From contig NZ_SSNX01000003.1 in assembly GCF_004801415.1 (NCBI RefSeq), forward strand, positions 428,987 through 492,986: a stretch of DNA of 64,000 nucleotides. Direction: 5' to 3'. A program made the position numbers and the translations under genes. Position 1 is the first letter of the stretch, and each line of letters opens with the position of its first letter. Below are positions 9,115-18,732 of the stretch, in pieces. This stretch comes from Deinococcus sp. KSM4-11. Its GTDB lineage: Bacteria > Deinococcota > Deinococci > Deinococcales > Deinococcaceae. Below the pieces are notes generated by a model. The model had not been told where the DNA came from, made no database searches, and saw only the letters and a program-made list of their open reading frames with translations.

Positions 9115-9708
9115 TCAGGGCGGAAGGGTGCCCGACTCCACGGCCCGCTGCACGACCTCCTGAGCCAGCGTCCACAGGGCCGGGAAGGCTGTCAGGGCCG
9201 GGGCTTTCAGGATCAGGAGCCGTGTGGCCGTGAGTTCCGGTTCCCGCGCCACACAGCCCAGGCCGCCCTCGCCCCAGGTGAGCAGCATGGGCTGGAGCGC
9301 GTCCAGCGCGCGGGCGAAGCGGGCTTCCGGTGTCCAGCGGGCGTCGAATTCAGCGTGCAGGGCATGAAATTCGGCCCGTTGACCCTCGGGCAGGAGCCCG
9401 TACAGCGCGTGGGCGCCCTTTTCCTCGGCCTGTGCCTGCCGCGCGTGGGCGGCGTCCGGCACGGCAAAATGCAGGTCGCCCGCATAGATCTCCACGAGGT
9501 CATGCACCAGCAGCAGCTGGATCACGCGGTTCACGTCGGTTCCGGCGGGGGCGTGCTCCGCCAGCGTCAGGGCCATCAGAGCGAGATGCCAGGAGTGCTC
9601 GGCGCTGTTCTCGGAGCGGCCTCCGTCGTGCAGGTACGTGCTGCGCTGCACGGCCCTCAGGCGGTCACAGGTGAGCAGGAACGCGGTCTGGTCGGCCAGC
9701 GTGGACAT
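9115..9708 (-). CDS. HD domain phosphohydrolase (YfbR/HDDC2-like 5'-nucleotidase)
   Basis: A 197-residue HD-domain protein. ENSAEHSWHLALMALTLAEH (residues 33-52) and LLLVHDLVEIYAGD (65-78) give the H...HD...D metal set of the YfbR/HDDC2 group, which removes phosphate from deoxynucleoside 5'-monophosphates. The start ATG at 9708 has -10 box TAGACT (9714-9719 on this strand) five bases upstream. That box contains the TAG stop of the upstream cupin gene, so this gene has its own promoter although the two genes lie eight bases apart. Confidence 0.88.
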   Translation of the reverse strand: MSTLADQTAFLLTCDRLRAVQRSTYLHDGGRSENSAEHSWHLALMALTLAEHAPAGTDVNRVIQLLLVHDLVEIYAGDLHFAVPDAAHARQAQAEEKGAHALYGLLPEGQRAEFHALHAEFDARWTPEARFARALDALQPMLLTWGEGGLGCVAREPELTATRLLILKAPALTAFPALWTLAQEVVQRAVESGTLPP

Positions 9709-9716
9709 GCGCGAGT

Positions 9717-10175
9717 CTACCCGGCCGGTTCCTGCGTCCACAGCGGCACCTGCGCGATCCGCCGCCGCGCTCCGTCCGGGTCGGTGCGGTCGGGGCGGCA
9801 GGTGTCCCAGGCCCGCCCACCCGCATACGCGCCGATCACGAGCAGGTCGGCGCTGCTCCCGTCGTTTCGGTGCCCGGTGCCGGCCGGGAGCACCAGCACG
9901 TCGCCCGCTTCCACGGTGCGCTGCACTCCGTCCTCGCCGCCCAGCGTGACCGTCACGTGCCCACGCGCGACCACCAGCACCTCGTGCGCGGTCGAGTGGT
10001 AGTGGTGAAAGGAGTAGATGCCGTTGCGCCAGCTGTTGCTCCAGCCACGGGCGGCGAGGTGCGCCTCGATCTGCGGTGGGGTCAGCCCCCTGAGCGCGGC
10101 GCGATACAGGCACGCAGGCAGGGCGCTGTTCGGCACACGGCCCCCCTGCGGCAGGGACAGTTCTTCGGCAGACAT
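9717..10175 (-). CDS. YjlB-type cupin domain protein
   Basis: A 152-residue cupin of the YjlB group. FHHYHSTAHEVLVVARGHVTV carries metal-site motif 1 (two His and Glu), and LPAGTGHRN is motif 2. The N-terminal SWRNGIYSFHHYHS stretch is characteristic of YjlB. Function is unknown in the family. ATG at 10175 is chosen because upstream in-frame residues lie in the divergent promoter region of the TMEM175 gene. Lies directly upstream of the HD gene on the same strand. Confidence 0.85.
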   Translation of the reverse strand: MSAEELSLPQGGRVPNSALPACLYRAALRGLTPPQIEAHLAARGWSNSWRNGIYSFHHYHSTAHEVLVVARGHVTVTLGGEDGVQRTVEAGDVLVLPAGTGHRNDGSSADLLVIGAYAGGRAWDTCRPDRTDPDGARRRIAQVPLWTQEPAG

Positions 10176-10239
10176 GCCCCACGCTACGACCTGGCCGAAT
10201 GGCGGGGCCGCACACCCGCCCCCTATGCTGGGCGCAGAC

Positions 10240-10836
10240 ATGATGACGAAATCGCGCATGGAGGCATTCAGCGACGGGGTGCTGGCCATCATCATCACCA
10301 TCATGGTGCTCGAACTGCGGGTGCCCGAGGGCCACGACTGGCACGAACTCGGGCGACTGTGGCCGAAATTCCTGGCCTACGTGATCAGTTTCGTGTACGT
10401 GGGCATCTACTGGAACAACCACCACCACCTGATGCACACGGTGCACCGCGTGACGGGCGGGATGCTGTGGGCGAACCTGCACCTGCTGTTCTGGCTGTCC
10501 CTGTTCCCGTTCGTGTCCGGCTGGGCGGGCGAATCGCACTTCGCGCGTGAACCCATGACCGCGTACGGCGTGGTGGCCCTGATGGCCGGACTGGCGTACA
10601 CCATCCTGGTGCGCGTGATCATTGGCGCGGGCACGGAGAACCACCTGCTGGCCGACGCCATTGGCGAGGACGTGAAGGGCAACCTCTCGCTGGCGGGCTA
10701 CGTGGTGGCGATCGTCGCGCCGCTGCTGGGCGCGTGGGGCGCGTGGGTATCCGGCGTCATGCTGATCGGCGTGGCCCTGATGTGGCTGATTCCTGACCGC
10801 CGGATCGAGCAGGTGCTGCAACGCGAGCGCCACTGA
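10240..10836 (+). CDS. TMEM175-family potassium channel protein (DUF1211)
   Basis: A 198-residue integral membrane protein with six predicted helices. The first helix carries RMEAFSDGVLAIIITIMVLE, which contains the R-x3-FSD signature that lines the pore of TMEM175 channels. Bacterial members form tetrameric K+-permeable channels with weak selectivity. The size is that of the single six-helix bacterial unit. ATG at 10240 (or the adjacent 10243) follows -10 box TATGCT at 10224-10229. Divergent from the YjlB cupin gene. Confidence 0.88.
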   Translation: MMTKSRMEAFSDGVLAIIITIMVLELRVPEGHDWHELGRLWPKFLAYVISFVYVGIYWNNHHHLMHTVHRVTGGMLWANLHLLFWLSLFPFVSGWAGESHFAREPMTAYGVVALMAGLAYTILVRVIIGAGTENHLLADAIGEDVKGNLSLAGYVVAIVAPLLGAWGAWVSGVMLIGVALMWLIPDRRIEQVLQRERH

Positions 10837-11307
10837 GTTCCCGCATGGCGTGAGGCCACCTTCAGCCCAGGCGCGCGCAGGGGCGCGCAAGGCCGTCCAG
10901 TCCGGCCTCCTGGCATGAGGAACGGACTTCACCGCCAGCCGGGCCAACTGTGCTAACGGCGCTGGCGGTGGAGGGGCCGATCCGGCGGAACGGCCAGCCA
11001 GAGGTGAACGCGCGGTGGCGGGCCGCTGAGGTCGGTGAACACTTCCTGCACTTCCCAGGAGAACAGGGTGCAGGGCGCCCTCAGCGTTCCCGGCGGGAAG
11101 GCACAGGCGCGGCCCGTACGGTGATGCAGGTCGGCCGGACGTTCCCGCCGCCGAACCCACCCCGCCCCGTGGGGTGACCGTGGGCCGCCCACCCCGGGCG
11201 CGCCCCTCTGCCCTCTCCGCTGGCAGGCGCCCATGCTTGCCCCGACCGGCCGGACGGCGCGAGATCGACCACACGCCGCGCCGTTCTGACCGTCTTTCTG
11301 GAGGACG
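10837..11307. other. 471-base gap without a recognisable gene
   Basis: No open frame here looks coding on either strand in composition or motif. An imperfect hairpin (arms 10931-10939 and 10961-10969, nine bases each, 21-base loop) could end the TMEM175 transcript. The last 20 bases hold the ribosome site GGAGGA of the next gene. The rest is GC-rich, with several short G/C palindromes and no clear function. Confidence 0.5.
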
Positions 11308-12180
11308 ATGATGAATCGCTCCCTGTTTTCCCTGCATACCCTGACCCTGAGCGCCCTGCTGGGCACCGGCCTGCTGCTGCCCACCACCCTGGCACAGACG
11401 GCGGAGCCGCCCCCACTGAACCTGCCGCCGGTGACCTCGCCGCCCGTCACGGCCCCGGTCACGGAGCCGGCCCCGGCCGAGACCGCCCCGACCGACACGA
11501 CTCCCGCCGAGACCCCTCCGGCGGACACCGCCCCGACCGATGCGGCACCAACCACCGAGACCGCACCGACGGACGCGGCTCCAGCCACAGAGACCGCGTC
11601 CCCGGCCGCACCAGAGCAGGCCCCGGCGGCGGTGACCGCCACGACCACACAACTGCCTCACCTGGACGGTGAACAGGTGCTCAAGACCACGCCGACCGTG
11701 CTGGGCCAGGCCGTGATCTACGCGGGCACGGTGGAGAACGCCCTGGGCCGCACCGTGGACGGCCTGAAAGCCGACGGCTTCACCGAGGCCGCGAGCACGG
11801 GCACGGACAGTGCGGCCGCGCAGGCGGACACCGCCCAGACCATCACGCTGCACAAAGGCGGGGAGACGGTGGCCGTGCGCGTGACCGAGACCCTGGGCCT
11901 CACGGTCGTGGCGGTCGCCCGTGACCTCGTGGCGAGCGACGCGGCACCCCAGACATCGCCCGACACGGCTGCCCCGGCGACGGACGCGGCCCCGACCGAA
12001 ACGGCCCCAACGGACGCGGCACCCGCAGACACAGCAGCCCCGGCAGATCCGGCCACACCGACCGAACCGGGCGCGGGCGATACCCCTCCGGCGGCTCCTG
12101 AACCGACCGATCCGGCCGCTCCCGCCGACCCGGCTCCCACCCCCCTACCACCCCTGGAGCCGCCGCCCAGCCAGCCCTGA
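11308..12180 (+). CDS. Secreted Thr/Ala/Pro/Asp-rich protein
   Basis: A 290-residue exported protein of unknown function. Residues 1-30 are a signal peptide ending near LAQTAE. Two low-complexity stretches (about 32-110 and 205-290) are built of [14 protein letters not shown] repeats and flank a conserved-looking core (about 112-205) with [20 protein letters not shown] and [19 protein letters not shown]. The repeats are probably disordered spacers in the cell envelope. Ribosome site GGAGGA lies seven bases before the ATG; 11311 is an equally possible ATG. Followed by a strong terminator. Confidence 0.75.
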   Translation: MMNRSLFSLHTLTLSALLGTGLLLPTTLAQTAEPPPLNLPPVTSPPVTAPVTEPAPAETAPTDTTPAETPPADTAPTDAAPTTETAPTDAAPATETASPAAPEQAPAAVTATTTQLPHLDGEQVLKTTPTVLGQAVIYAGTVENALGRTVDGLKADGFTEAASTGTDSAAAQADTAQTITLHKGGETVAVRVTETLGLTVVAVARDLVASDAAPQTSPDTAAPATDAAPTETAPTDAAPADTAAPADPATPTEPGAGDTPPAAPEPTDPAAPADPAPTPLPPLEPPPSQP

Positions 12181-12201
12181 CATACCACTCCGCACGCGGT
12201 C

Positions 12202-12236
12202 GCGGCGGCCAGCCTCCCGGTGGGGCTGGCCGCCGC
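12202..12236 (+). terminator. Hairpin terminator after the secreted repeat-rich gene
   Basis: A perfect 13-base stem (12202-12214 with 12224-12236) and a nine-base loop, 22 bases after the stop codon at 12180. The T-run is weak, so termination could need other factors. Confidence 0.7.
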
Positions 12237-12391
12237 TCTGGTACCACTGTCTTGAGCGTCCTCTCATTTTGCAGATTTGGCGAAGACGTGGTCGCGCCGG
12301 ATCGAGACCGTCCTGGACACCCTTTGCCGTTTTCAGACACCGAAAGACAGTGCCGGAGCCGTTCTCCGTTCATTCGCGGTTGACGTGTTCC

Positions 12392-13960
12392 ATGGGCGGC
12401 ATGGCACAGGTCTCGACATCCGGCACTCCCCCACCATCCTCTCCGCGCCGGGTGGTCCGCCCGACGACGCCCCCCCGGCGACCCTTTCCGTGGGGCTGGC
12501 TGTTCGTGCCGCTGCTGTTGGGCGGCGCGGGCTTCGTCGGCTACAAGCTGGGCCACGCAGACAGCGGCAGCACAGGCAGTTCAGCGGGCAGCGGCTTCGG
12601 CGCAGGTCAGACCGGCGGTGCGGCAAGCGGGGGAACAGCCAGCCGCTCCAGCACCCGTTCGGGCAGCGGGACGGCAACCGGGGCGGGCACCGGGAACGCG
12701 GCAGCGGGAACGGCGGGGAGCCGTTCGGGCGCGGCGACCCGCAGCAGCACGGCTGGCACCACCTCAACCAGCGGCGCGGCAGCCAGGACGGCGTCCGGCG
12801 TGGTGACCCCGGTACAGGTCACGGCGGCCACGTCCGGCACGCTGAGCACGTCGCGCACGCTGACCGGCACAGTCGCGGCGGCGCAGAGCACGGCCGTCAC
12901 AGCCCGCACGTCCGGCACGGTGACGGGCGTGAGCGTGCAGGTGGGCAGCTCGGTGAAGGCCGGGCAGACGGTCGTCACGCTGAGCAACACCGACCTGAAC
13001 AGCGCGGTGCAGAGCGCCCAGAACGCGCTGGATTCGGCGCAGGTGCAGCTGCGGGGCCAGCAGACGAGCACGGTGGGCGCGCGGGCGGGCCTGCAGGCGC
13101 AGGTCACGGCGGCGGGGCTGTCGCTGACGAATGCGCAGGCCAGCCTCTCGTCCCTGCAGCAGCTCCTGGCGATCGGCGCGGTGGCGCGCAGTGAGGTCAC
13201 GGCTCAGCAGGCGGCGGTGGCGGCGGCGCAGACGACCCTCACGACCGCGCGCGCGAACCTCGCAGAAAATGAGCGGTCGGGCGCGCAGGGCGTGACCGAA
13301 GCGCAGCTGACCGTGCAGAAGGCGCAGTTGGCGCTGAACCAGGCGCAGGCGGCGGCCGACGCGGCGCGCGTGACCGCACCCTTCGCCGGCCAGATCACGG
13401 CGTTGAACGTCGCGCCGGGCGAGTACGTGACGGCGAACGGCGAGGCGTTCACGCTGGTCAGCAGCGCCCGGCAGGTGAACGTGAACGTCCCCGCGACCGA
13501 GGCGACCACCCTGACGCCCGGCACGGTCATGGGCTTCACCAGCGGCAGCGTGAAGTACCCGCTGAAGGTCGCGCAGAATCCGGGCGCGCCCACGAACGGC
13601 AGCGTGCCCCTCACCGCGCGCTTCACCGGCACGTCGATCCCGGCGCTGGGCGCCGTGGGCTCGGTGTTCTACACCGCGAAGGTCGCCACCGGCGTCCTGA
13701 TTCCCAGCACGGCGCTCCAGGCCGACGGTGACCAGACCTACGTGTTCACGGTGAGCGGCGGCAAGGCGACACTCACGCAGGTCACGGTGCTGGGGCAGGC
13801 GGGCACGCAGTCCGCCGTGAGCGGCATTGCTGCCGGATCGCAGGTGGTCACGCAGCCGCCCACCGGGCTGCTGGACGGCGCGAGCGTCAGCACGGCCAGC
13901 GGCTCGGCCAGCAGCACGTCGAACCAGGCGGGCGGCCCGCCCCCCGGAGGAATGCCGTGA
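12392..13960 (+). CDS. RND efflux periplasmic adaptor (membrane fusion) protein
   Basis: A 522-residue HlyD/AcrA-type adaptor. A single membrane helix ([21 protein letters not shown], about residues 33-52) is followed by an unusually long Gly/Ser/Thr/Ala-rich linker (about 55-140), then a lipoyl-like half ([16 protein letters not shown]), a long alpha hairpin rich in Ala/Gln, the second lipoyl half ([20 protein letters not shown]), the beta-barrel and the membrane-proximal domain. It links the permease encoded next to an outer membrane channel, which is not in the window. The stop overlaps the permease start (GTGA). ATG at 12401 is an alternative start. Confidence 0.9.
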   Translation: MGGMAQVSTSGTPPPSSPRRVVRPTTPPRRPFPWGWLFVPLLLGGAGFVGYKLGHADSGSTGSSAGSGFGAGQTGGAASGGTASRSSTRSGSGTATGAGTGNAAAGTAGSRSGAATRSSTAGTTSTSGAAARTASGVVTPVQVTAATSGTLSTSRTLTGTVAAAQSTAVTARTSGTVTGVSVQVGSSVKAGQTVVTLSNTDLNSAVQSAQNALDSAQVQLRGQQTSTVGARAGLQAQVTAAGLSLTNAQASLSSLQQLLAIGAVARSEVTAQQAAVAAAQTTLTTARANLAENERSGAQGVTEAQLTVQKAQLALNQAQAAADAARVTAPFAGQITALNVAPGEYVTANGEAFTLVSSARQVNVNVPATEATTLTPGTVMGFTSGSVKYPLKVAQNPGAPTNGSVPLTARFTGTSIPALGAVGSVFYTAKVATGVLIPSTALQADGDQTYVFTVSGGKATLTQVTVLGQAGTQSAVSGIAAGSQVVTQPPTGLLDGASVSTASGSASSTSNQAGGPPPGGMP

Positions 13961-16900
13961 TCCGCAAGGTCGGGAAGGGCATGTTCTCCGGCGTGAACCC
14001 GCTGGTGGGCTTCTCGGTCACGCGCTATGTGCTGGCCATCGGGATCTTTATCGGCGTGGTCGTGTTCGGCTTCATCTCTATGCGCTCGCTGGGCGTGGAC
14101 CTGCTGCCCAGCACCACCATTCCGGTGGTCACAGTCACCACGTCGTACTCCGGCGCCAGTCCGGCCACGGTAGACACCTCGGTCACGCAGGTGATCGAGA
14201 GCGCCCTGGCGCAGGTGCCGAACGTCACCACGCTGAGCAGCAGCAGCAACACGGGCAGCAGCCGCGTGACCCTCCAGCTTGCGGACGGCACGGACCAGAA
14301 CGCCGCCGCGAACCAGGTGGCGTCGCTGGTGTCCGGCGCGGCGCGGCAGTTGCCGACCGGGGCCGGCTCGCCGTCGGTGCGGACGTTCAACCCGAACGCG
14401 CAGGCCATTCTGGAGTTCGGCGTGTCCGGCGGCACGGCCAGCCTGGCCGACGTGTACGACTACGTGGATACCCAGCTGGTGCCTACGTTGCAGCGTGTGG
14501 ACGGCGTGGCGGACGTCACCCTCAGCGGCGGGTCGCAGCGCCAGATCGAGGTGCAGCTGAATCCGGACCGCCTGAGCGCGTACGGTCTGACGCCGCAGTC
14601 GGTGTCCAGCGCCATCAGCGGCAGCAACGTCAGCTCGTCCATCGGGACGATCACGCGTGACGGCAACTCGATGACGTACACCACGAACGCGAAGCTGACG
14701 AGCGTCACGGACATCGGGAATGTGCTGCTCGACGCGGCCAAGGGCGTGCGGGTGTCGGACGTGGCGACCGTCCACGACAGCACCACGACCAGCAGCGTCA
14801 CGCGCGTGAACGGCCTGCCGGTCGTGCTGGTGTCCATCCAGCAGTCGTCGGGCAGCAACGCCGTGGCCGTCGTGGACGGCGTGAAGGCATTGATCGGCAG
14901 CACGAAGCTCCCGACCGGGTACAAGGTCACGTTCAGCAACGACACAACCGGCCCGATCCGCGCGAGCATCTCCAGCACCACCCATGAACTGTGGGTCACG
15001 GCGCTGGTCGTCGCGGTGGTGGCGCTGCTGTTCCTGGGCCGCCTGAACACGGCCTTCACGGTCATCGCCGCGATTCCCATCTCGCTGGCCGCCGCGCCGA
15101 TCCTGTACGGCCTGCTGGGCTTCACCTTCAACCAGGTGTCGCTGCTGGCGCTGATCGTGGCCATCGGGATCGTGGTGGACGACTCGATCGTGGTCGCGGA
15201 GAACGTGGAACGGTATCGCGCCCTGGGCTATGACCGCGTGCAGGCCGTCCTGAAGGGTGCCTCCGAGGTCTTCAGCGCGGTCGCGGCGGCCTCGCTGTCG
15301 CTGCTGGCCGTGCTGATCCCCGTGAGCTTCATGGGCGGAATCGTGGGCGAGTACGTCAAGCAGTTCGCGCTGGGCCTCGCGGCCGCCGTGCTGATGTCGT
15401 GGCTGGAGGCGCTGCTGTTCCTGACGGTGCGCATGGCCTACACGCCGGACGCCGAACCGCTGGGGTGGCGGGACGTGCCGCGCACGTTGACCCGCGTGCC
15501 CCAGGCCGTGCGCTTCGGACTGGATGCGCCCCGCGCGTGGTGGTTCTGGGTGCTGGCCGTGGCCGCCGGGGCGCTGCTGTGGACGCGGGTTCCCAACCAT
15601 GCGTGGCTGCTGGCCCTGATCCTGCTGCCGGTGGCCCTGATGGTCTTCCAGTACGTGTGGGGCGTCCTGCTGGCCGTGGCTGAAGCCCTGACCACCACCC
15701 TGCACGCCATCACGGACCGTGGGGTGTCGTTCGTGCGGGACGCCTACGCCCGCAGCCTGGACGGCGCGCTGCACGCCAGCGTGGGCGTGCTGCTGGTCGC
15801 GGCGGCCTTCCTGGCGCTGACGGTGGTGCTGGTCGTGCCACGAATGACCTTCACGTTCACGCCCGCCACCGACTCCGGCACGCTGCGCGCCGGGCTGAGG
15901 TTGCCCAGCGGCCTGTCCCTGAGCAAGCGCAACGAACTCAGCAACCGCCTGGAGTCGTACTTCCTGTCGCGCCCGGAAGTGCAGAGCGTGCAGGCAAATG
16001 TCTCCACCAGCAATACCAACCTGAACATCACCCTGAAGGACAAGTCCGAGCGGCCCGCGACCTCGGTGCTGACCGCCACGTACCAGCAGGCGCTGCGCAG
16101 CATGTTTACAGATCAGCCGGACGTGCGCGCCAACCTGTTCAGCGGCGGCGGCTTCCGTGGCCAGGGCAACAGCCAGGCAGTCACGCTGGTCGCCAGCAAC
16201 TTCGACCTGCTCAAGACCCGCGCAGGGACGGCCGTGAACACCCTGGAGGCCGACAACTCGGTGCTCAGCGCCAGCAGCAGCCTGGACAACACCACCCTGG
16301 AAAACCAGTTCGTGCCAAACGCCGCCCTGCTTGCCAACGCCGGCCTGAGCGCCAGCACGGTCGCGGGCGCGCTGGGCACCTACGGCAGCGGCAGCAGCGG
16401 CGGTACCGTCGAGATCGGCGGCGTCACCTACCCGATCACCGTGGAACTCGACCCGACCGTGCTGAAGGACGACCAGTCCCTGCTGTCCCTGCCGGTGTAC
16501 TCGAACACGCTGGGGGGTTCCGTGCCGGTCGGGCAGCTCGGCAGCATCGTGCAGGCGAGCGCCCCCACCAGCCTGCAACGCACCAACCGCCTGTACTCGC
16601 TGACCCTGACCATCGAGCCCGACCCGGCCAGCACCCTGAGCAGCACGCAGCAGCAGGAGCGCTACACGCAGCTGCTCACGCAGGCGGGCGTGATCGACAA
16701 CCTCGTCACGGTCGGGAAGGCCGACACGAACAGCGCCTTCGCGCTGGGCTCACAGCTGGGCACCATCGGCCTGCAGGCCTTCGGCCTGTCGATGCTGCTG
16801 GTGTACCTGGTGATGGGCGCGCAGTTCAACTCGTTCCGCTACCCGCTGTACCTGCTGCTGCCCGTGCCCTTCGCGGTGGCCGGAGCGTACTGGATGATGT

Positions 16901-17334
16901 TCCTGACTGGGAGCACGCTGGACATCTTCGGGGTGCTGGGCTTCTTGCTGCTCATCGGCCTGAGCGCCAAGAACGCGATCCTGTACTTGGAGTTCGTGGT
17001 CGAGCAGATGAAGGTGCTGCCGCTGAAGGCCGCCCTGATCGAGGCCTCACGCCTGCGCTTCCGCCCGATCATCATGACCACCCTGACCGTGCTGGTCATC
17101 AGCATTCCGCTGCTGCTGAATACCGGAAGCGGCAGCGAGTTCGGACGCAGCCTGTCGATCATCATCGTGGGCGGCATCAGCGTCAGCGCCCTGATGACCT
17201 TCTACGTGGTGCCCGCCGCGTTCTACCTGTTCGAGCGCCGCCGCGCCCCCCAGGTGCAGCCCCGTGCCCGGCTGGGCCGCATCCGCCGCGCGCCACAGGC
17301 CTTCTCGCTGCGCGGTCTGCCGGCCGGCGACTGA
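13957..17334 (+). CDS. RND family efflux permease (AcrB/HAE1-like)
   Basis: The 1125-residue inner-membrane proton antiporter of a tripartite efflux pump. [20 protein letters not shown] is TM1, and the TM4 proton-relay motif [14 protein letters not shown] is present with both Asp residues. The two large periplasmic loops are in the expected places. The protein is about 80-100 residues longer than usual: between TM6 and TM7 (about residues 490-610) there is an inserted hydrophobic hairpin, [15 protein letters not shown] and [22 protein letters not shown] start overlaps the adaptor stop. The substrate is not predictable. Confidence 0.92.
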   Translation: MIRKVGKGMFSGVNPLVGFSVTRYVLAIGIFIGVVVFGFISMRSLGVDLLPSTTIPVVTVTTSYSGASPATVDTSVTQVIESALAQVPNVTTLSSSSNTGSSRVTLQLADGTDQNAAANQVASLVSGAARQLPTGAGSPSVRTFNPNAQAILEFGVSGGTASLADVYDYVDTQLVPTLQRVDGVADVTLSGGSQRQIEVQLNPDRLSAYGLTPQSVSSAISGSNVSSSIGTITRDGNSMTYTTNAKLTSVTDIGNVLLDAAKGVRVSDVATVHDSTTTSSVTRVNGLPVVLVSIQQSSGSNAVAVVDGVKALIGSTKLPTGYKVTFSNDTTGPIRASISSTTHELWVTALVVAVVALLFLGRLNTAFTVIAAIPISLAAAPILYGLLGFTFNQVSLLALIVAIGIVVDDSIVVAENVERYRALGYDRVQAVLKGASEVFSAVAAASLSLLAVLIPVSFMGGIVGEYVKQFALGLAAAVLMSWLEALLFLTVRMAYTPDAEPLGWRDVPRTLTRVPQAVRFGLDAPRAWWFWVLAVAAGALLWTRVPNHAWLLALILLPVALMVFQYVWGVLLAVAEALTTTLHAITDRGVSFVRDAYARSLDGALHASVGVLLVAAAFLALTVVLVVPRMTFTFTPATDSGTLRAGLRLPSGLSLSKRNELSNRLESYFLSRPEVQSVQANVSTSNTNLNITLKDKSERPATSVLTATYQQALRSMFTDQPDVRANLFSGGGFRGQGNSQAVTLVASNFDLLKTRAGTAVNTLEADNSVLSASSSLDNTTLENQFVPNAALLANAGLSASTVAGALGTYGSGSSGGTVEIGGVTYPITVELDPTVLKDDQSLLSLPVYSNTLGGSVPVGQLGSIVQASAPTSLQRTNRLYSLTLTIEPDPASTLSSTQQQERYTQLLTQAGVIDNLVTVGKADTNSAFALGSQLGTIGLQAFGLSMLLVYLVMGAQFNSFRYPLYLLLPVPFAVAGAYWMMFLTGSTLDIFGVLGFLLLIGLSAKNAILYLEFVVEQMKVLPLKAALIEASRLRFRPIIMTTLTVLVISIPLLLNTGSGSEFGRSLSIIIVGGISVSALMTFYVVPAAFYLFERRRAPQVQPRARLGRIRRAPQAFSLRGLPAGD

Positions 17335-17336
17335 AT

Positions 17337-17371
17337 CTGGTTCCTGAGGAGAGACTCGGCTCCAGAACCAG
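17337..17371 (+). terminator. Stem-loop after the RND permease gene
   Basis: Arms CTGGTTC (17337-17343) and GAACCAG (17365-17371) enclose a loop that can itself pair partly. It begins just after the permease stop. Confidence 0.5.
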
Positions 17372-17485
17372 GGTTCACCGGTGGCATGTCCTCCTCGCCC
17401 GTCGCAGGAGCTGACGGCCGGATATCCGGGTTCTGTCCACACTTGGCACACCTAGGCACATCCGTGCCCACACAGATAAAGTCAC

Positions 17486-17523
17486 GCAAGCCGCCCTTCC
17501 CCGCCAGCGGAAGGTCGGCTTGC
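17486..17523. terminator. Second hairpin in the convergent gap
   Basis: Arms 17486-17500 and 17509-17523 pair over 15 bases with one mismatch and an eight-base loop. It lies between the converging permease and secreted-protein genes and could serve either strand. The rest of the 289-base gap shows no gene. Confidence 0.5.
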
Positions 17524-17623
17524 CCTGGGCTGGGGCGAAGGTGCTTGAGCCTGCCACGCGACGATGCGAACAGGCTCAGGCGAGCGAGTCGGCCTCCAGC
17601 CACCCGTCGCTGGCCAGCCCTGC

Positions 17624-18655
17624 CTACTGGCAGGCCTTGACGGCATTCCAGGCGGTCACGTAGCCCGCCGCGTCAAACTGGTAGGTCAGGGTCTGGTCGG
17701 TCAGGGCCCCGGCCCTGGGCTTCACCACGATCTGTACGCTCTTCCCGGCCTTCAGGGCAGCGATCAGGGCGCTACTGGCCGCCTTGTCGGCCAGGGCCAG
17801 CGCCTTGGGATTGTCGGTGGGGAGCAGCTTGTCGGGCGTGGCCGCCGCCCCGCCGCCCACCGCGTACGTGACGGTGTAGATGCTGGCGGCCTTGTCCTTC
17901 AGGGTGGTGTTCAGCAGCGGCGTGGGCGCCACGATGCTGAACACCGATGTGCCCCCGCCGAAACACGTCTGGTTCAGGAAGGCGCGGCCCTGGGTGCCGG
18001 CCGTGCCGCGCGCGTCCAGGTAGATCTCACTGAGGTTCTTGCCACCCTGCGAGACCGGCTTGTAGTACACGTTGCTGTCCGGCACACGCGTCTCGGCGCT
18101 GCCCGACCGGCAGCCGTTCGCGGCCGTGGTGGCCGTCTTGAAGCCCTTCCCGGAGAAGCTCAGGTCGAGCTTGCCGCTGGCCGGGGCCTGATCGGTCGGG
18201 GTCAGGGTCAGGCGCACCGTCTGGCCGTCATCCAGCGCCTTGCCGATGGCGTCGTTCACGTCGGTGCCGTTCAGGCTCAGGGCGCCCGTGAGCAGCTTGC
18301 CGCCCGAGGTGGGCGCGCGCAGTCCCGACACGCCACGGGGGGCCGCGCTGCCCACCTGGTACTGCACCTGGTACAGCGTGCTCAGCTTGTCTTCCTGCCC
18401 CGCGCCGTACAGGGTACCCCGGGTGTTCAGGGTGAAGAAAAACCCGCCCTGGCCGTCGCACTTCAGGCTCAGGAAGTTGCGCGGGCCGCTCGTCGCGGTC
18501 TCCTGTTGGGCGTCCACGTAGATGATGCTGGTGTTGGCACCCTGGCCGTTTTGCTCCAGCACGTACGAGACCCGGCTGTTCGGCACCCGCACCTCCGCCG
18601 CCTGTGCAGTGGTCACCAGCAGCGTCAGCAGGGCGGTCACGAAGGTGTGTCGCAT
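17624..18655 (-). CDS. Secreted protein with two tandem homologous domains
   Basis: A 343-residue exported protein; the signal peptide ends near TTAQA at residue 19. The mature part consists of two related halves. Repeat 1 (about 20-183) starts with EVRVPNSRVSYVLEQNGQG and ends with GFKTATTAANGC. Repeat 2 (about 188-343) starts with ETRVPDSNVYYKPVSQGG and ends with GYVTAWNAVKAC. Each half has IIYVDA or EIYLDA, one Cys in the middle (LKC, QTC) and one at the end, suggesting one disulphide per half. No family recognised. -10 box TAGCTT (18662-18667 on this strand) lies six bases before the ATG, so the mRNA is probably leaderless. Confidence 0.8.
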   Translation of the reverse strand: MRHTFVTALLTLLVTTAQAAEVRVPNSRVSYVLEQNGQGANTSIIYVDAQQETATSGPRNFLSLKCDGQGGFFFTLNTRGTLYGAGQEDKLSTLYQVQYQVGSAAPRGVSGLRAPTSGGKLLTGALSLNGTDVNDAIGKALDDGQTVRLTLTPTDQAPASGKLDLSFSGKGFKTATTAANGCRSGSAETRVPDSNVYYKPVSQGGKNLSEIYLDARGTAGTQGRAFLNQTCFGGGTSVFSIVAPTPLLNTTLKDKAASIYTVTYAVGGGAAATPDKLLPTDNPKALALADKAASSALIAALKAGKSVQIVVKPRAGALTDQTLTYQFDAAGYVTAWNAVKACQ

Positions 18656-18732
18656 GGCCCGAAGCTAGGTTGAGCATCGGGCCGGCACATGAAAATTTCC
18701 CCAGGCCGCTTTGGGGATCGGCTGGCCGTTCC

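Noticed and set aside
10953..11140. Minus-strand frame in the 471-base gap whose end (EVQEVFTDLSGPPPRVHLWL) looks protein-like
   Set aside because: The frame begins only inside the secreted-protein gene and has no start with a promoter or ribosome site. It could be a gene remnant, but the evidence is too weak to list.
13738..16578. 946-codon open frame on the minus strand opposite the RND genes
   Set aside because: Composition is His/Gln/Arg-rich with no domain, and both RND genes on the other strand are certain.
17386..17640. Short plus-strand frame between the RND permease and the secreted protein
   Set aside because: Crosses the hairpin at 17486-17523 and has no protein-like motif.
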